Source: Corynespora cassiicola (lineage: Eukaryota; Ascomycota; Dothideomycetes; Pleosporales; Corynesporascaceae). From it: DNA of 64,000 nt. Of the stretch, positions 33,001 through 42,868 are shown piece by piece. The first letter of the stretch is position 1. Each line of letters opens with the position of its first letter. The position numbers and the translations under genes are program-made. The notes beneath the pieces are model-generated. The model had not been told where the DNA came from. It saw only the letters and a list, made by a program, of their open reading frames with translations, and ran no database searches. The stretch covers positions 3,968,001-4,032,000 of the forward strand of contig JAEUWY010000004.1 in assembly GCA_022059125.1 (NCBI GenBank), written 5' to 3'.

Positions 33001-33170
33001 TCCACGTACTGAAAGAAAGCTGAATAGATCTCATCATCGGGAGAGTGACCTTCGTGAGGTTTCCAGAATCGAGCTATGATGTTAGCCCTCTCACTAGAGG
33101 TGAGAGGCAAGCTGTCCTCTCTCGACGAACCGAATCTCGGAGCGGTCTTGAACACAAGGTGTGCCATCAT
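30077..33170 (-). CDS. Large fungus-specific protein with C-terminal membrane pair
   Basis: Three exons, 31179-33170, 30646-31119 and 30077-30589, encode 992 aa. The introns are 59 and 56 bp. The start is the double ATG at 33170/33167. The N-terminal 550 residues are mixed helical with no motif I can name, and residues about 570-640 are acidic and polar. Then comes a conserved-looking core: hydrophobic V-S-S-L-L-S-F-W-G-I-T-F-F-F-Y, a Ser/Ala-rich linker, R-R-L-F-L-R-P-R-N-V-D-F-V, R-P-D-E-F-P-P-K-K-E-V-D and W-L-R-R-L-P-K-K-L-N-x-S-L. W-G-V-H-I-I-D-G-P-N and two TM helices end the protein. I recall many Pezizomycotina paralogues with this C-terminal half, often in accessory regions. No function is established that I know of. 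Confidence 0.82.
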
Positions 33171-34448
33171 TTGCACTGTGAACTTGATATTCTTCTGAAT
33201 TTTATTTGGATGTTTTCTGCTGCGATATCGTATCAGCTTGAGCTGAGATTCTAGGCACTAGTTGTGGCTTCAGCTGAAAAATAGAGGGGGCCACAGCCAC
33301 TCTACACCGCCACCAGATAGTTCCCTCAGCACACCCGTATTGATTAGATCACTGGCATAGTCCCTTGGTCTGTAATTTTTGTAAGAATCTTTTCGTAAGA
33401 ATCGTAATTGCTGTGAACAGAACATTATAAGGCAGCTCTATCTATAACATGGAGTCTTGATTAGCTGCTTTATCCAGCACTCTTACCGAGGAACCTTCCA
33501 AGCCACACAGCTCACTAGCAGTGTGTTGCCTAGCACAAACCTTTTTTTAGTTAGCTGTACGAATAAGTTATTGGTGAACTCAAACTATGAAAATCGCCTC
33601 GCCTCGATCCGAATAACTTTGGTTTCCGCTTATATGCTAAGATCATAGTGTACTTGTGACATCCTCTGTGACCTTAGTGCTGTAGAATATCCTTCGCGGG
33701 GCTCTAATGACCAGTTAAGTTTAAGTAGCTAAAAAGGTACCAATAAAAAAAATAGATTTTTGGCATAAGATATCTGTCCTCGACCATACGTTCAACTAGA
33801 AAAGCGATGGCTTATATTCAATCAGAATATGCGATTTAATTATTGACTCGTTCTTGCAATTCTAGCATCAAATAGTTTAAAATGTGGGATATACTTGGTA
33901 ACTAGATATTCATAGATCATAACTAGTGACTTAGTCAATTACGCAAAATGGGAACCTGGACAGGTGCAACTAGATCACGTGATGTGCCAATCCTCCTCTT
34001 GCAATGTCGCATCAAGACAGTCTTAGAATACAGTTAGACGTGTAGGTTGTTACATAAAGATTAAATCCCGACCTCGGCTCCGCAATGAGCTTTTGATTAT
34101 CTCGACTGAGACTTCTTAGCACTTTTGTGTTGTAGGGTGAAGGGGCCCGATTTGGGTTATATTTTGTTTCCTTGTATACCCCTGTGTTTATTCATATGGC
34201 CCTCCCATATTTCTCGAAATAAATATTAAGTCTTCATTTTAGCTTTAACTTATTTAATGGCATAAGTAGCCGAGGCTACCCGTTCACCTCCGCGCGTTCT
34301 CCTCATTTGGGATGTAACGTAATACGGAGCTTGTTAGGCATAAAACACAACCTACCTTTTTCCAGCGGGCAGGTTTTATTTTGATCTTTTATAAAAATCA
34401 TTGAAGAAAGACACCCCTTCGCATTAAATCCAGTACAACTTTTGACGG
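33171..34448. other. AT-rich intergenic region
   Basis: About 1.3 kb, clearly more AT-rich than the flanking genes, with many short A/T tracts (for example 33725-33760). I see no gene and no terminal repeats. It could hold old mutated transposon remains, but no boundary is visible. Confidence 0.45.
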
Positions 34449-34946
34449 CTACAGATCCAACTGGTTGGCGAATGTGATCACGTACCCATTCGGATAGCAG
34501 AACGTGTACACCTTCATGCCGTCAGCTTTGATCAAGATTGTGCCTCTGTACGGGTGTGGACTCCTAATACCAACGACATGGTGCTCTACGTTCCTGATCT
34601 CGTCCACGAACGAGTACTCGATGAAGCCCCTCAACGAGCTTATGCTCCCGATGGAGTCCACGATCGTGACCATGACCGAGCGCATGTTCTGATGGCTCAC
34701 AATGCACAGATACTTCCTCATTATCATGGTCACCTTCACGCCCGCCAGCGTCGTCGTGGTCCTGAGCTCGTCCGTGACGGTGTAGTACTCCGCCCTCATA
34801 ATCTCACCCCTGAACTCGTACTCGCTCGATATCACGAGCTTAGTTCCGGGTACCATTTCGGCAGATATATCGGGCAGCACACTTCCAGGTGCAAAGGAGA
34901 TCCTCTCCGCTATGCTCACCACCTTCGCCGCACGAGACGACGGCAT
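34449..34946 (-). CDS. Orphan protein, 165 aa
   Basis: The ATG at 34946 opens a single exon encoding 165 aa. Composition is balanced and protein-like, rich in Val/Ile with alternating strand-like stretches (for example M-V-T-I-V-D-S-I-G-S-I and Y-R-G-T-I-L-I-K-A-D-G). Base composition is more even than the AT-rich DNA downstream of its stop. There is no signal peptide, TM segment or motif I recognise. It lies in the accessory 30-46 kb stretch, so it may be lineage-specific or a fragment of a larger gene. Confidence 0.5.
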   Translation of the reverse strand: MPSSRAAKVVSIAERISFAPGSVLPDISAEMVPGTKLVISSEYEFRGEIMRAEYYTVTDELRTTTTLAGVKVTMIMRKYLCIVSHQNMRSVMVTIVDSIGSISSLRGFIEYSFVDEIRNVEHHVVGIRSPHPYRGTILIKADGMKVYTFCYPNGYVITFANQLDL

Positions 34947-35238
34947 CGCGCACTCGATCAATGTCCGCACCGACAGCGATATCGAACGCTCGACAGACGG
35001 CCCTCACGCCGACCGCACCTTGTTTTGCAGTGAAACCTGCTTTTTGCCGTCACCGCTCGTCGCCCGTTTGAACCAGGCGCAACAAAGGGAAACGGGGGAT
35101 GCCCTAGGGATGTCGGGTCTCACCACGCACGTCGCAGCGGAGGTAGTCTGTGCTGTAAGAAGGGAAGGATAGCCTAAGGTGGAGAACGGGCGAAGAACGG
35201 ACCAGTGGGAGAGCCACTGCGGGCAGATTGCGAGAGAC
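34947..35238. other. Short non-coding stretch
   Basis: No convincing gene. Short overlapping frames on the plus strand between 34889 and 35172 lack protein character. Confidence 0.4.
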
Positions 35239-35680
35239 GAACTGAAGGATCACTCAGTTACTACCATCTTCAGGGCCTTTACAGACCTTGAGCATTGCTT
35301 CCTGCAGAAGTGCAGCAGTAATTCCTGGCTCCTGGACCAAGAATAGCAGGAGATCATCTTTGTCGACTGTAAAACAGTCTCAAAGTACGTACAGCAGTGT
35401 TTGCAACAAGCTCAAGCAGCTGGATAGAGAATGACCGCACTTTGTCAACCGCTTTCTTTCAGGCCTGGGGCTAAGTTACAACGCCTTTGGTGAGCGGAAT
35501 GCGGACTAAGGTATTGAGAAGGCTGAAGTGAAGGTTGACAGCACACCGTCTGAGAGCGATACCGCTTCTCTGAGCGCTCTATGGGCGGGATTGGACCCTC
35601 GTATCATACAACTCCACTTCTGTCGAACAACATCTCAAGCTCGCACTACAGGCCCTTCGACATATCAAGTACATATCTGA
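35239..35680 (+). pseudogene. Degenerate coding fragment, family not identified
   Basis: Two adjacent plus-strand frames read like protein but are broken by stops. One runs from about 35239 to 35427 (D-E-L-K-D-H-S-V-T-T-I-F-R-A-F-T-D-L-E then further residues), with TAG at 35344 and 35425. The next, in another frame, runs from about 35439 to 35680 (F-V-N-R-F-L-S-G-L-G-L-S-Y-N-A-F-G, then S-A-L-W-A-G-L-D-P-R-I-I-Q-L-H-F), with a TAA near 35507. I cannot rebuild an intact gene by splicing. This looks like a decayed gene, but I cannot name it. Confidence 0.35.
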
Positions 35681-35891
35681 GTAACTACTACAGTCATCGT
35701 GTGACCGCAATACGAATGCCGCCAGGAATGATGAGGCAACCGTCGCCGAGAGAGCACGCCACAGCACCTCCACGCAGGGCACATACCCGCCGTCTTACTT
35801 TACCATATAACCACAGCGGGGAAGCTCTGATGATACAAGAAGAATAAAATACAATTTGGGGTTAACTAAAGCAGCGATATCAAATCAGAAC

Positions 35892-36994
35892 TTAAATCAG
35901 AATGTAGGACGCAGCACGGCATTCATGCTGAACATACTGGTGCAACGTATCCTCCCCACCGCCGAGTTCTTTGATTAGCCAATCTCTCCTGGTGGCAGTA
36001 TCTTCATGACTTGTGAAGAAGCGGTCTCTAATACTCCACCACTGTACCCACTTGGGCAACCATGCCAAAGTCTCCCAGTCAATCAGTACAACTCTCCCAT
36101 CCTCGCAGACCAGAGTGTTTCCAGATTTGGTATCTATTTGAGTGAGAACTGCTTCTTGGAGTTCTTCTTTGCACTCCAGTAGCCGACTCTTGAACCCTCT
36201 TATAATAGCAATTTGGCGGTCGCCAAACTCAGGCTGCATATGGAAAGAGCAGGCAAGGGCGCTAAACTCCAGCGAAGTTTGCATAGCTTCGACAAGATCA
36301 GTATACTGGGAATAGGGGCCGCCCCAAGCAGCTTGGCGGTTTTTTATCATAGGCGTGTTGGGAGCAATTCCTCCCCGGTTGATTCTGCCGTAGTAGGATG
36401 GATCTGGCTGGGGGATAGATCTAAGGATCTTGTATTGAGCCGCGAGCTTTTCCATTGTGTTTTGTCGTTGATCCTGGCTAAGTTTTGGCCATGCTATCGA
36501 AAGTTTTTCGCCATGAATATAGTCCATTATCAGATAGTGGCATTTATAATCTTTGCAAAAAGCCCCCTTATGCATAGGATCAAAGCCGTCTACATGGTAG
36601 AAGGCGTGTATCTTAGGCTGCTCAAGGTCTGGAACGTGCTCTTGGAGCCATAACAGATTCTCTATCTCCTATTTCACGGTCAGTGGTTATAGTATAGGAA
36701 GTGCAGATCACTTACTAGGAATGCTGTGTTTTGGTAGGTTACCTTCGCTGCGTAATCACCTACTCGAATCACATGCTGGACCAAGAATTTATCATCTTGC
36801 TGAGTTAAGAACTCCCCTTTCTCAATCTCAGCTGGTGTAGGTAGTCCAGGCGCTGCGAAACCAAAGAAAAGCTCTGGCTTCACACAATCTTCGAAGAATT
36901 TCCCTTTCTTATACTCTTCATGGGCCAAGCCTCGGAGCCTTCGAAAGTCTGTAGTGTTAAAGTGTTTTAATGCAAGTTCTGATTTAAATGTCAT
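35892..36994 (-). CDS. Aminoglycoside phosphotransferase (APH)-like protein
   Basis: Two exons, 36716-36994 and 35892-36668, encode 351 aa. The 47-bp intron has donor GTAAGT. The fold matches the fungal APH/choline-kinase-like group. The N-lobe holds V-I-R-V-G-D-Y-A-A-K-V-T with the likely ATP Lys, then E-I-E-N-L-L-W-L-Q-E-H-V-P and Y-L-I-M-D-Y-I-H-G-E (hinge). The catalytic loop reads Q-I-D-T-K-S-G-N-T-L-V, and the metal-binding V-V-L-I-D-W-E follows. The usual loop is H-x-D-x-x-x-x-N, and here the His position is Gln while Asp and Asn remain. Such proteins phosphorylate small molecules or are of unknown role. Activity is uncertain. It lies in the accessory stretch near the transposon. Confidence 0.8.
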
Positions 36995-37243
36995 CCTGCT
37001 TGCCCGTCCGAGTTTGCTCTAGCTAAGGACATTCGACCCTTCTCAAGTCCTTAAGTACAGTTTCAGCTTCCAATTGTTTATAAGAAAACTATTGATTGAC
37101 CGAAATCCTTTGTCCCCCTCCGCCTTGCGACCTTGTTTTATGTGCAAAGACTAGCCTTTTACAGTCTTACTTTATCTCTTGCGCATGCCAATGAAGATCT
37201 CACTATATCTCGGACGTAACACACCTCATTTAGACTCAATGCC

Positions 37244-37621
37244 TTAAACTATGCGATCGAATATCATTGCCGCCGTCCACGCTGTAGTGACAGCGTCCAC
37301 CCAGAGTCGAAAATCTGTATTGGTATGCCCATTCAAAGGCACTTGGAGCACAATGGTTTCCGCTTGATTGATGTCGTTCAACCATCCAAGTTCTGTCCGG
37401 TTCTCGGTAGGCGTGGTATAGATCACACTGTAACAGACCTGCGGTGGGCTTCCGATCGCCATAGGTTCATTCTGGTAGCATCCATGGGTTAAACAGCCAC
37501 CTCGAGGCAAGAAGCCATCACCAAGATCAATGAATAGGCCAAGATTTGAGTGATATGGCACTTGTGCAATCATGACCAGGCTTTGAGCGGGTATAGGAGA
37601 TGGTGGTTGAGGGTTCGCCAT
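37244..37621 (-). CDS. Small orphan protein, 125 aa
   Basis: The ATG at 37621 opens one exon. The sequence starts with a Pro-rich stretch, then V-M-I-A-Q-V-P-Y-H-S-N-L-G-L-F-I-D-L-G-D-G, with four Cys residues in total (three within about 30 residues), and ends in a hydrophobic W-V-D-A-V-T-T-A-W-T-A-A-M-I-F. There is no signal peptide. I recognise no family. It could be a complete small gene or the 5' exon of one. Confidence 0.4.
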   Translation of the reverse strand: MANPQPPSPIPAQSLVMIAQVPYHSNLGLFIDLGDGFLPRGGCLTHGCYQNEPMAIGSPPQVCYSVIYTTPTENRTELGWLNDINQAETIVLQVPLNGHTNTDFRLWVDAVTTAWTAAMIFDRIV

Positions 37622-37744
37622 TGTGGGACAGATGAAGACAATGCAAAGACACAAAGCCGGGCTCTAAATAATGATCGGGGTCAATGCCTCCTGGGTCAAG
37701 TTTTCTTTGACAAACAACGAACGTCAAGTTGATTATTCATTCAG

Positions 37745-37816
37745 TCTGATATGTGTCTTTTTTCTGATATGTGTCTTTTTTCTGATATGTGTCTTTTGTC
37801 TGATATGTGTCTTTTG
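37745..37816. repeat. 18-bp minisatellite, four copies
   Basis: Four head-to-tail copies of TCTGATATGTGTCTTTTK. The last base is T in copies 1-2 and G in copies 3-4. A further partial TCT follows. It lies upstream of the small orphan gene on the opposite strand. Confidence 0.92.
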
Positions 37817-38403
37817 TCTCATGGAGTGTCTTGGAACACGTGCATTGACATTGAATGAATAAGACGATATGGGTGACCTGGGAGAATCAGTTCAAACACA
37901 AAGAAAGAAAGGATCCTTGAAGGTAAGGCGCGATTGGTCTGTGGTAGTGCATCGCTATTAGCTGGGGGCGCATTGTCGTAGATGGTGTGAGATGACTCCA
38001 AACCTTCCTGACTCTCCCTTTGAGTTCCTTCCTGCACTGTGCGTGTTCCATGTCCTTCGCGACTCCATCCTTCTCCCTCCATCATGCCAGAAGGAAACCA
38101 ATCGATCTTCTTTTTCACAAAGACATTCCTCTGCCAATTGTGAGTCCTTTTGGGCCTCCTCTTTCAGCCCTTTGCGGTCATTTGTCACAGTAACTATGAC
38201 ATGTCCCTGAGAGAGTTCTCAGGCGGTGCTATGCCCCTCCCACAAACTTCAAGCACTATTGCTAGGCCAAGACCGAGTGTTCTCTAAGGGCATGTTATCT
38301 TCGTCTTGTAATTGCTGTTTATAATATTTTTTGTTGCTTTTTGTAATTTATTTGAATCTATTTATATTCTATAATAAAACCATCTACATATTCTAATCTA
38401 GGA

Positions 38404-38405
38404 TA
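38404..38405. other. Left TA target-site duplication of the transposon
   Basis: The TA dinucleotide directly before the left terminal inverted repeat matches the TA after the right one at 40630-40631, as expected for Tc1/mariner/pogo insertion. Confidence 0.6.
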
Positions 38406-38468
38406 ACGTAAACCACAAGCGAGCGGGCCACACAAGCGAGCGGGCCACCCCCTGACTGCCCCAACGCG
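38406..38468 (+). repeat. Left terminal inverted repeat
   Basis: About 63 bp from ACGTAAACC to CCAACGCG. It pairs with the reverse complement of 40567-40629 with only a few mismatches. It contains an internal direct repeat of AAGCGAGCGGGCCA. Confidence 0.9.
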
Positions 38469-39904
38469 TGCGCAACCACCTACTCAACTACCTTAAAAAA
38501 ATACTGTAATAACTTAATATAAGAAGTAACTACAGTAGTTATACTGTTGTTTTATATATATAAGAATTATGTTTTTACTTTCTATAGTATATACAGCGTA
38601 GTTTTAACTGCCAGCTGCTACTAAAGCAAGCTACTTTTTTACGCTTTTTTTTATTTAATTACTTTTTAATATTTTTTTAAGCTATAATTTTAGTTTTTTT
38701 AGCTTTTATTAAAATTTTTTTATACTAAATTTTTTTTTTTTTTTACTTTATACGCTACGTAGCAGCTTTATTAGTTTTTTTAAAATTTTTAATTTGCGTA
38801 TAAAGTAATATAATTTTATAAATTAGTATTATAGCACTTTTATTAAATAAAGTAAAAACTTTAATAATTAAAGCTAGTAATAAGCTTTTATATTTTTTAA
38901 TTTTATTTTAAATTAATATTAACTAAGCTTTTAGCTCGTACGTGTTACTTAATATTTTAACTTTTTATAAAGTAGTTTTAAAAATAGCTAGTATAAATAT
39001 ATATAGTTTTACGTTAAGTTTTAATAGTATAATTTATAAATTATATAAAACTATTTTTACTTTTTAGAAGCTTACGCGTATATTACTTTTTATAAAAAAT
39101 TATTTAAAAGTTTTTTTAAAAGCTAGTAAAAAAGTAATTTTATTAATATAGTTAATATAATTATATACTAAGCTAAAGATTTTATTACTGTACGCCTGCT
39201 TTAAAAACAAAAAATATTTTATATTAAAAAATTAAAAAAAATATAATAAATATAAAAATATATAAAAAGTAATAATTTTATTTACTTTACAGAAATTCTA
39301 AAAAACTAAAAAATTATAGCTTTTATAACTATTAATAATAAATAGTTAGTATATTTTTACTGTACGGCTCTACGTATAAACGTTAAAATACTTTAACTAA
39401 TATACTTTTAACTTATTTATTATTTAGCCTGTCTTGCTAAGTAATATATACTAGCTAAATAAAATATTATTATTTTTATACTATAGAAAAAAATAGTGCT
39501 TGCCCGCGAAAATAATAAAAAAAAAATTACTTAGCTATATACGTTAATTTTTTAAATTACTATAATTTATTTATAATTATTTAGCTAAATACTTTTTAGC
39601 TAATTTTGTTTTTTTAAAGCTGTAACTACTAATTAAGCTAAAATTACGTTTATTATAAAGTTTATTTTATTAAAGTTGTATATATTTTTATTAATAATAT
39701 TATATTTTTTTTTATATAATATAGTAACTTAAACTAAAAGTTAATAATTTTAGAATTTTTATAAAAAACGCGCTAGTAATTTTACTAGTAAGTTAATTAA
39801 ATTTAAAAATTTAGCTAATATTTAATAAAGTTGCTAAATTAGTTAATACTAATATAGTTTGCACTTTACGCTATAAGTAATTAATTAGCTATATATTATA
39901 AGCT

Positions 39905-40045
39905 ACAAACGTGAGCTAATGACGGGGCCGATAGGGTCGCACCGCTATAGTTAGTTACGTAATGTGCTTAGTTAATTAGTCTGCTTAGCAGTACTGAGCA
40001 ACTAAGCAGTACTAAGCAGAGAATCTCAGGCACATATATATAGCT
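39905..40045. other. GC-richer island inside the AT-rich transposon
   Basis: This stretch keeps normal base composition (for example GACGGGGCCGATAGGGTCGC near 39921) within an otherwise A/T interior. It is followed by repeated CAGTACT/AAGCAGTACTAAGCAG motifs near 39990-40020. It may be the end of a second, nested element or a segment that escaped mutation. Confidence 0.4.
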
Positions 40046-40566
40046 CGCATAATTATACTCTATAATTATATTTACCTTATTAGCAAATCTATTGTTTAGA
40101 ATTAACTATTAACTTATTGTACTTTATTACTAATACAGAGATCTGTATAGTATACCGCACATCGTTTCACTTACGTAACTTTACTAGTACTTATTTCTGA
40201 GAATTAACTTAAGCAGCTACTTGCTCTCTAGCCTCGCTCATAGCCTGTAGCACAGTTTTAATACTATATTATATATAGCAGTTAGCGTAGATGCGAATTC
40301 TTATAAATCTAGCTTAAAAATATAAGTAATAATTATATTTTTTTTAAGCTTAGTTAGCTGTTTTAAGTTAGGCTAGTAATTACGTTGCGCAGGTTATCTA
40401 GCGCGTTAATAATTTACTATTATATAAAAAATACTGTACGCAGCAGCAGCGTGTCGCGTATTTTAAACTAAATTATTTTTAATAGCGGAAAAAGTAAAAA
40501 TTACGGATTTTTTGTTGCTTAATAATTAAGACAGTTTTAATAAAGGTATTGTAGGTGTAGGTGATG

Positions 40567-40629
40567 CGCGTTGGGGCAGTCAGGGGGTGGCCCGCTCGCT
40601 TATATGGCCCGCTCGCTTGTAGTTTACGT
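40567..40629 (-). repeat. Right terminal inverted repeat
   Basis: Inverted copy of the left terminus, ending AGTTTACGT before the TA at 40630-40631. It has the same doubled AAGCGAGCGGGCCA motif on the minus strand, with TATA replacing CACA between the two copies. Confidence 0.9.
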
Positions 40630-40780
40630 TATGAGTATTTTGTTCACATACTAGAATATATAGACTGCTATGAGCATAAGGGGATTTAGAAAGTCTTGAA
40701 GCATTGGATGAACAATAAAATTGCTGCTTACACGAGAAAAGCACTCTGAAGACTATTATAGAGTTGATTCTGAAGCATAT

Positions 40781-42868
40781 CTAAACCCCATTGAGGTGGC
40801 CAGAAGAGTCAATCTTTTCCTTCTCCTTGATCTTTTCCTGTACCTCATCGGCAGGACCCTTGTATCCGATGGCCTTTAGCCACCTTGGGTCAATGTTTTC
40901 TAGTTGAAGATAGGGACTAAGGTCCGATCCTGCTTTGACGTTTGCCATTGTATAACCCATTCCTATGTGAGCCCATGGGTTTTTGTGCTGGTAGGTAATT
41001 TCGAAGTCCTCGTACCGAGGGGAGGAAATCACATCCATGTATTGGAGGGAGGAGCCTGGCCAAACGGCTGCACAAGTAGTCAGTATTGGCTCAAAATGCG
41101 TGAGGGGTTGGCCAGGCACATACCGTTCACTCGGCCAGTTTCGTTATTCCTGTACCATGACCTACAATTATCCTTCCACACAGTGTGCTTGATCCACTCT
41201 TGCACGTGCTCATTGAAGCTGTCGGTTATCTCCTGTCTTGGCACCCACGACTTGATGTGATCACGCTGCATCTTCTTGATGATCTGAATCACGTACTCTG
41301 ATACGACGCTTAGAGGACCAGTTACTGAACCGTTCTCAACGGGCCTAGCGAAGTCAGTATCCGATCCAAGCAACCTAGAGTGGTACTGAGATTGGGAACA
41401 ATCTCACCAAGTCGGCCCGATGAACATGAGCCAGTTCGGCATATCAGGGCATGCGAGGCCAAGGTATGATTCAGGTTCGTCTTTCCACTTGTCTCTCAAG
41501 TCCACGCCGTTTTTTCCGATCACCGGGAATCTTGGGACGAACGTCACATCGAACCCTGTTGCGCAAACGATGGTGTCGACCTCTCGCTTCTTTCCGTCTT
41601 CGCCTATCAAACCATCTTCGGTTATTTCAGCGACGGCAGTGAAGTGAACATCTACGTTTTCCTTTTGGATGGCCTCCATATAAGGATCACCGGGAGTGAT
41701 ACGTCGGCCTATCGGATGTATTTAGCAAGGGAAGACAATTGGGCAATCTTTGGAACACCTACATCCAACCTCGAACTTGGGCGTGAAGCCTTCAAGTAGT
41801 CTCTCATCCTTGATGAACTCCTTCATCCTGGCTTTGAACATCTCTTGCGCTTCTTTTTGCGACTCGCTCCCGGCATAAAAGAGGCTCCAGAGTCCATTCA
41901 CCTGATTCTCAATGTCCTTTGCGTGTGCCACCAATTCCTTTGGGTCATTCCTGAACTTTTCTCTTTCCTCTTCGGAGTATTCCTTGTTCTGGCCAAAGTT
42001 ATTTGCAATCTGCACAAACCACACTCCAGTTCTGACAAAGACGTCCATGTGCTTTGTGTGGGGCTGCATGTTCGGAACCGTCTGGATGGAACTTGCACCT
42101 GAACCGATGACGGCTACGCGATCATCTTTCCACTGCTCCTTTTGATACTCCTCCGGCCAACGCGCTGTATGTACAACTCGGCCCTTGAACTTGTTCAAGC
42201 CTGGGATATCAGGCATCTTGAAATTGTTCAGAATGCCAGTTGCATATATGAACAAATCGCATTCCTCTTCGAACTCTCTTGTTTCCCCAGATGGGGTTGT
42301 ATGCTTGAGCTTGACCTTCCACTTGCCCGAATCATCGTACCATTGAGCATGCGTGACTTCAGTGTTGAAAGTCATGTATTTACGTAGTCCAAAGACTTCC
42401 ACAACCTTCTCGAGATACTTGAAAATGTCAGGCGCATAGGAGAAGAACCTCGGCCAATCGGGGTTAAGGGCGAAATTGAGAGTATACGCATGGCTTGGGA
42501 TGTCACAAGCGCAGCCTTGACGACGTTAGTACGTTTCAATAGCATTTATCAACTACTGCAGGCTTACCTGGATATCTGTTCTCCAGCCAGGTCCCCCCGA
42601 TATCAGAATTCTTCTCGTATATCACCTGTTCTACATTCTCGCAATACTTTTGAATCTGGTATGCGGCAAGGATTCCAGAATACCCGGCACCAACAGTGAG
42701 GATTTTGACTTTGCGTGTAGAGGGATCCTGTGGCATAAGTACAAAGGGCATACGGTGGGCTCAAAGGCTTACATTAAAAACGATGTCTGGGATGTTGTAA
42801 CCACCTGAGCCAGGTGTGGAATAGTCCCATAGCTTCTTGGAACCTAGTGAGTTCAAGTCTGGGGCCAT
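40781..42868 (-). CDS. Baeyer-Villiger flavin monooxygenase
   Basis: Six exons encode 605 aa: 42773-42868, 42568-42727, 41763-42515, 41408-41708, 41124-41344 and 40781-41067. The introns are 45-63 bp. The start is the ATG at 42868. Two Rossmann motifs are present: V-G-A-G-Y-S-G for FAD near residue 44 and [10 protein letters not shown] for NADPH. Between them is [12 protein letters not shown], an exact match to the BVMO fingerprint F-x-G-x-x-x-H-T-x-x-W-P. V-C-A-T-G-F-D follows later. These enzymes insert oxygen next to ketones to give esters or lactones, in catabolism and secondary metabolism. The substrate cannot be read from sequence. It lies just right of the transposon, and the next gene on the same strand is an MFS transporter. 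Confidence 0.93.

Larger units (their letters stand above)
37622..38405. other. Intergenic with an 18-bp tandem array
   Basis: About 780 bp between the small orphan and the transposon. It contains the 18-bp array at 37745-37816. Plus- and minus-strand frames at 37819-38210 look like shadows. Sequence becomes AT-rich from about 38310. Confidence 0.5.
38406..40629. mobile_element. RIP-degraded TIR DNA transposon (Tc1/mariner/pogo type)
   Basis: The element is 2224 bp and bounded by near-perfect inverted repeats of about 63 bp starting ACGTAAACYACAAGCGAGCG. TA duplications flank it. The termini are GC-normal, but the interior (about 38490-40550) is almost wholly A/T, dominated by TA dinucleotides, with no open frame of any length. 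That is the signature of repeat-induced point mutation (C-to-T on both strands). Size, TA target and termini fit a Fot1/pogo-like element whose transposase has been destroyed. I could not recover any transposase motif, so the superfamily rests on the ends alone. Confidence 0.85.

Noticed and set aside
38490..40550. Possible centromere or AT-rich isochore
   Set aside because: The stretch is sharply bounded by inverted repeats and TA duplications, so a mutated transposon explains it better.
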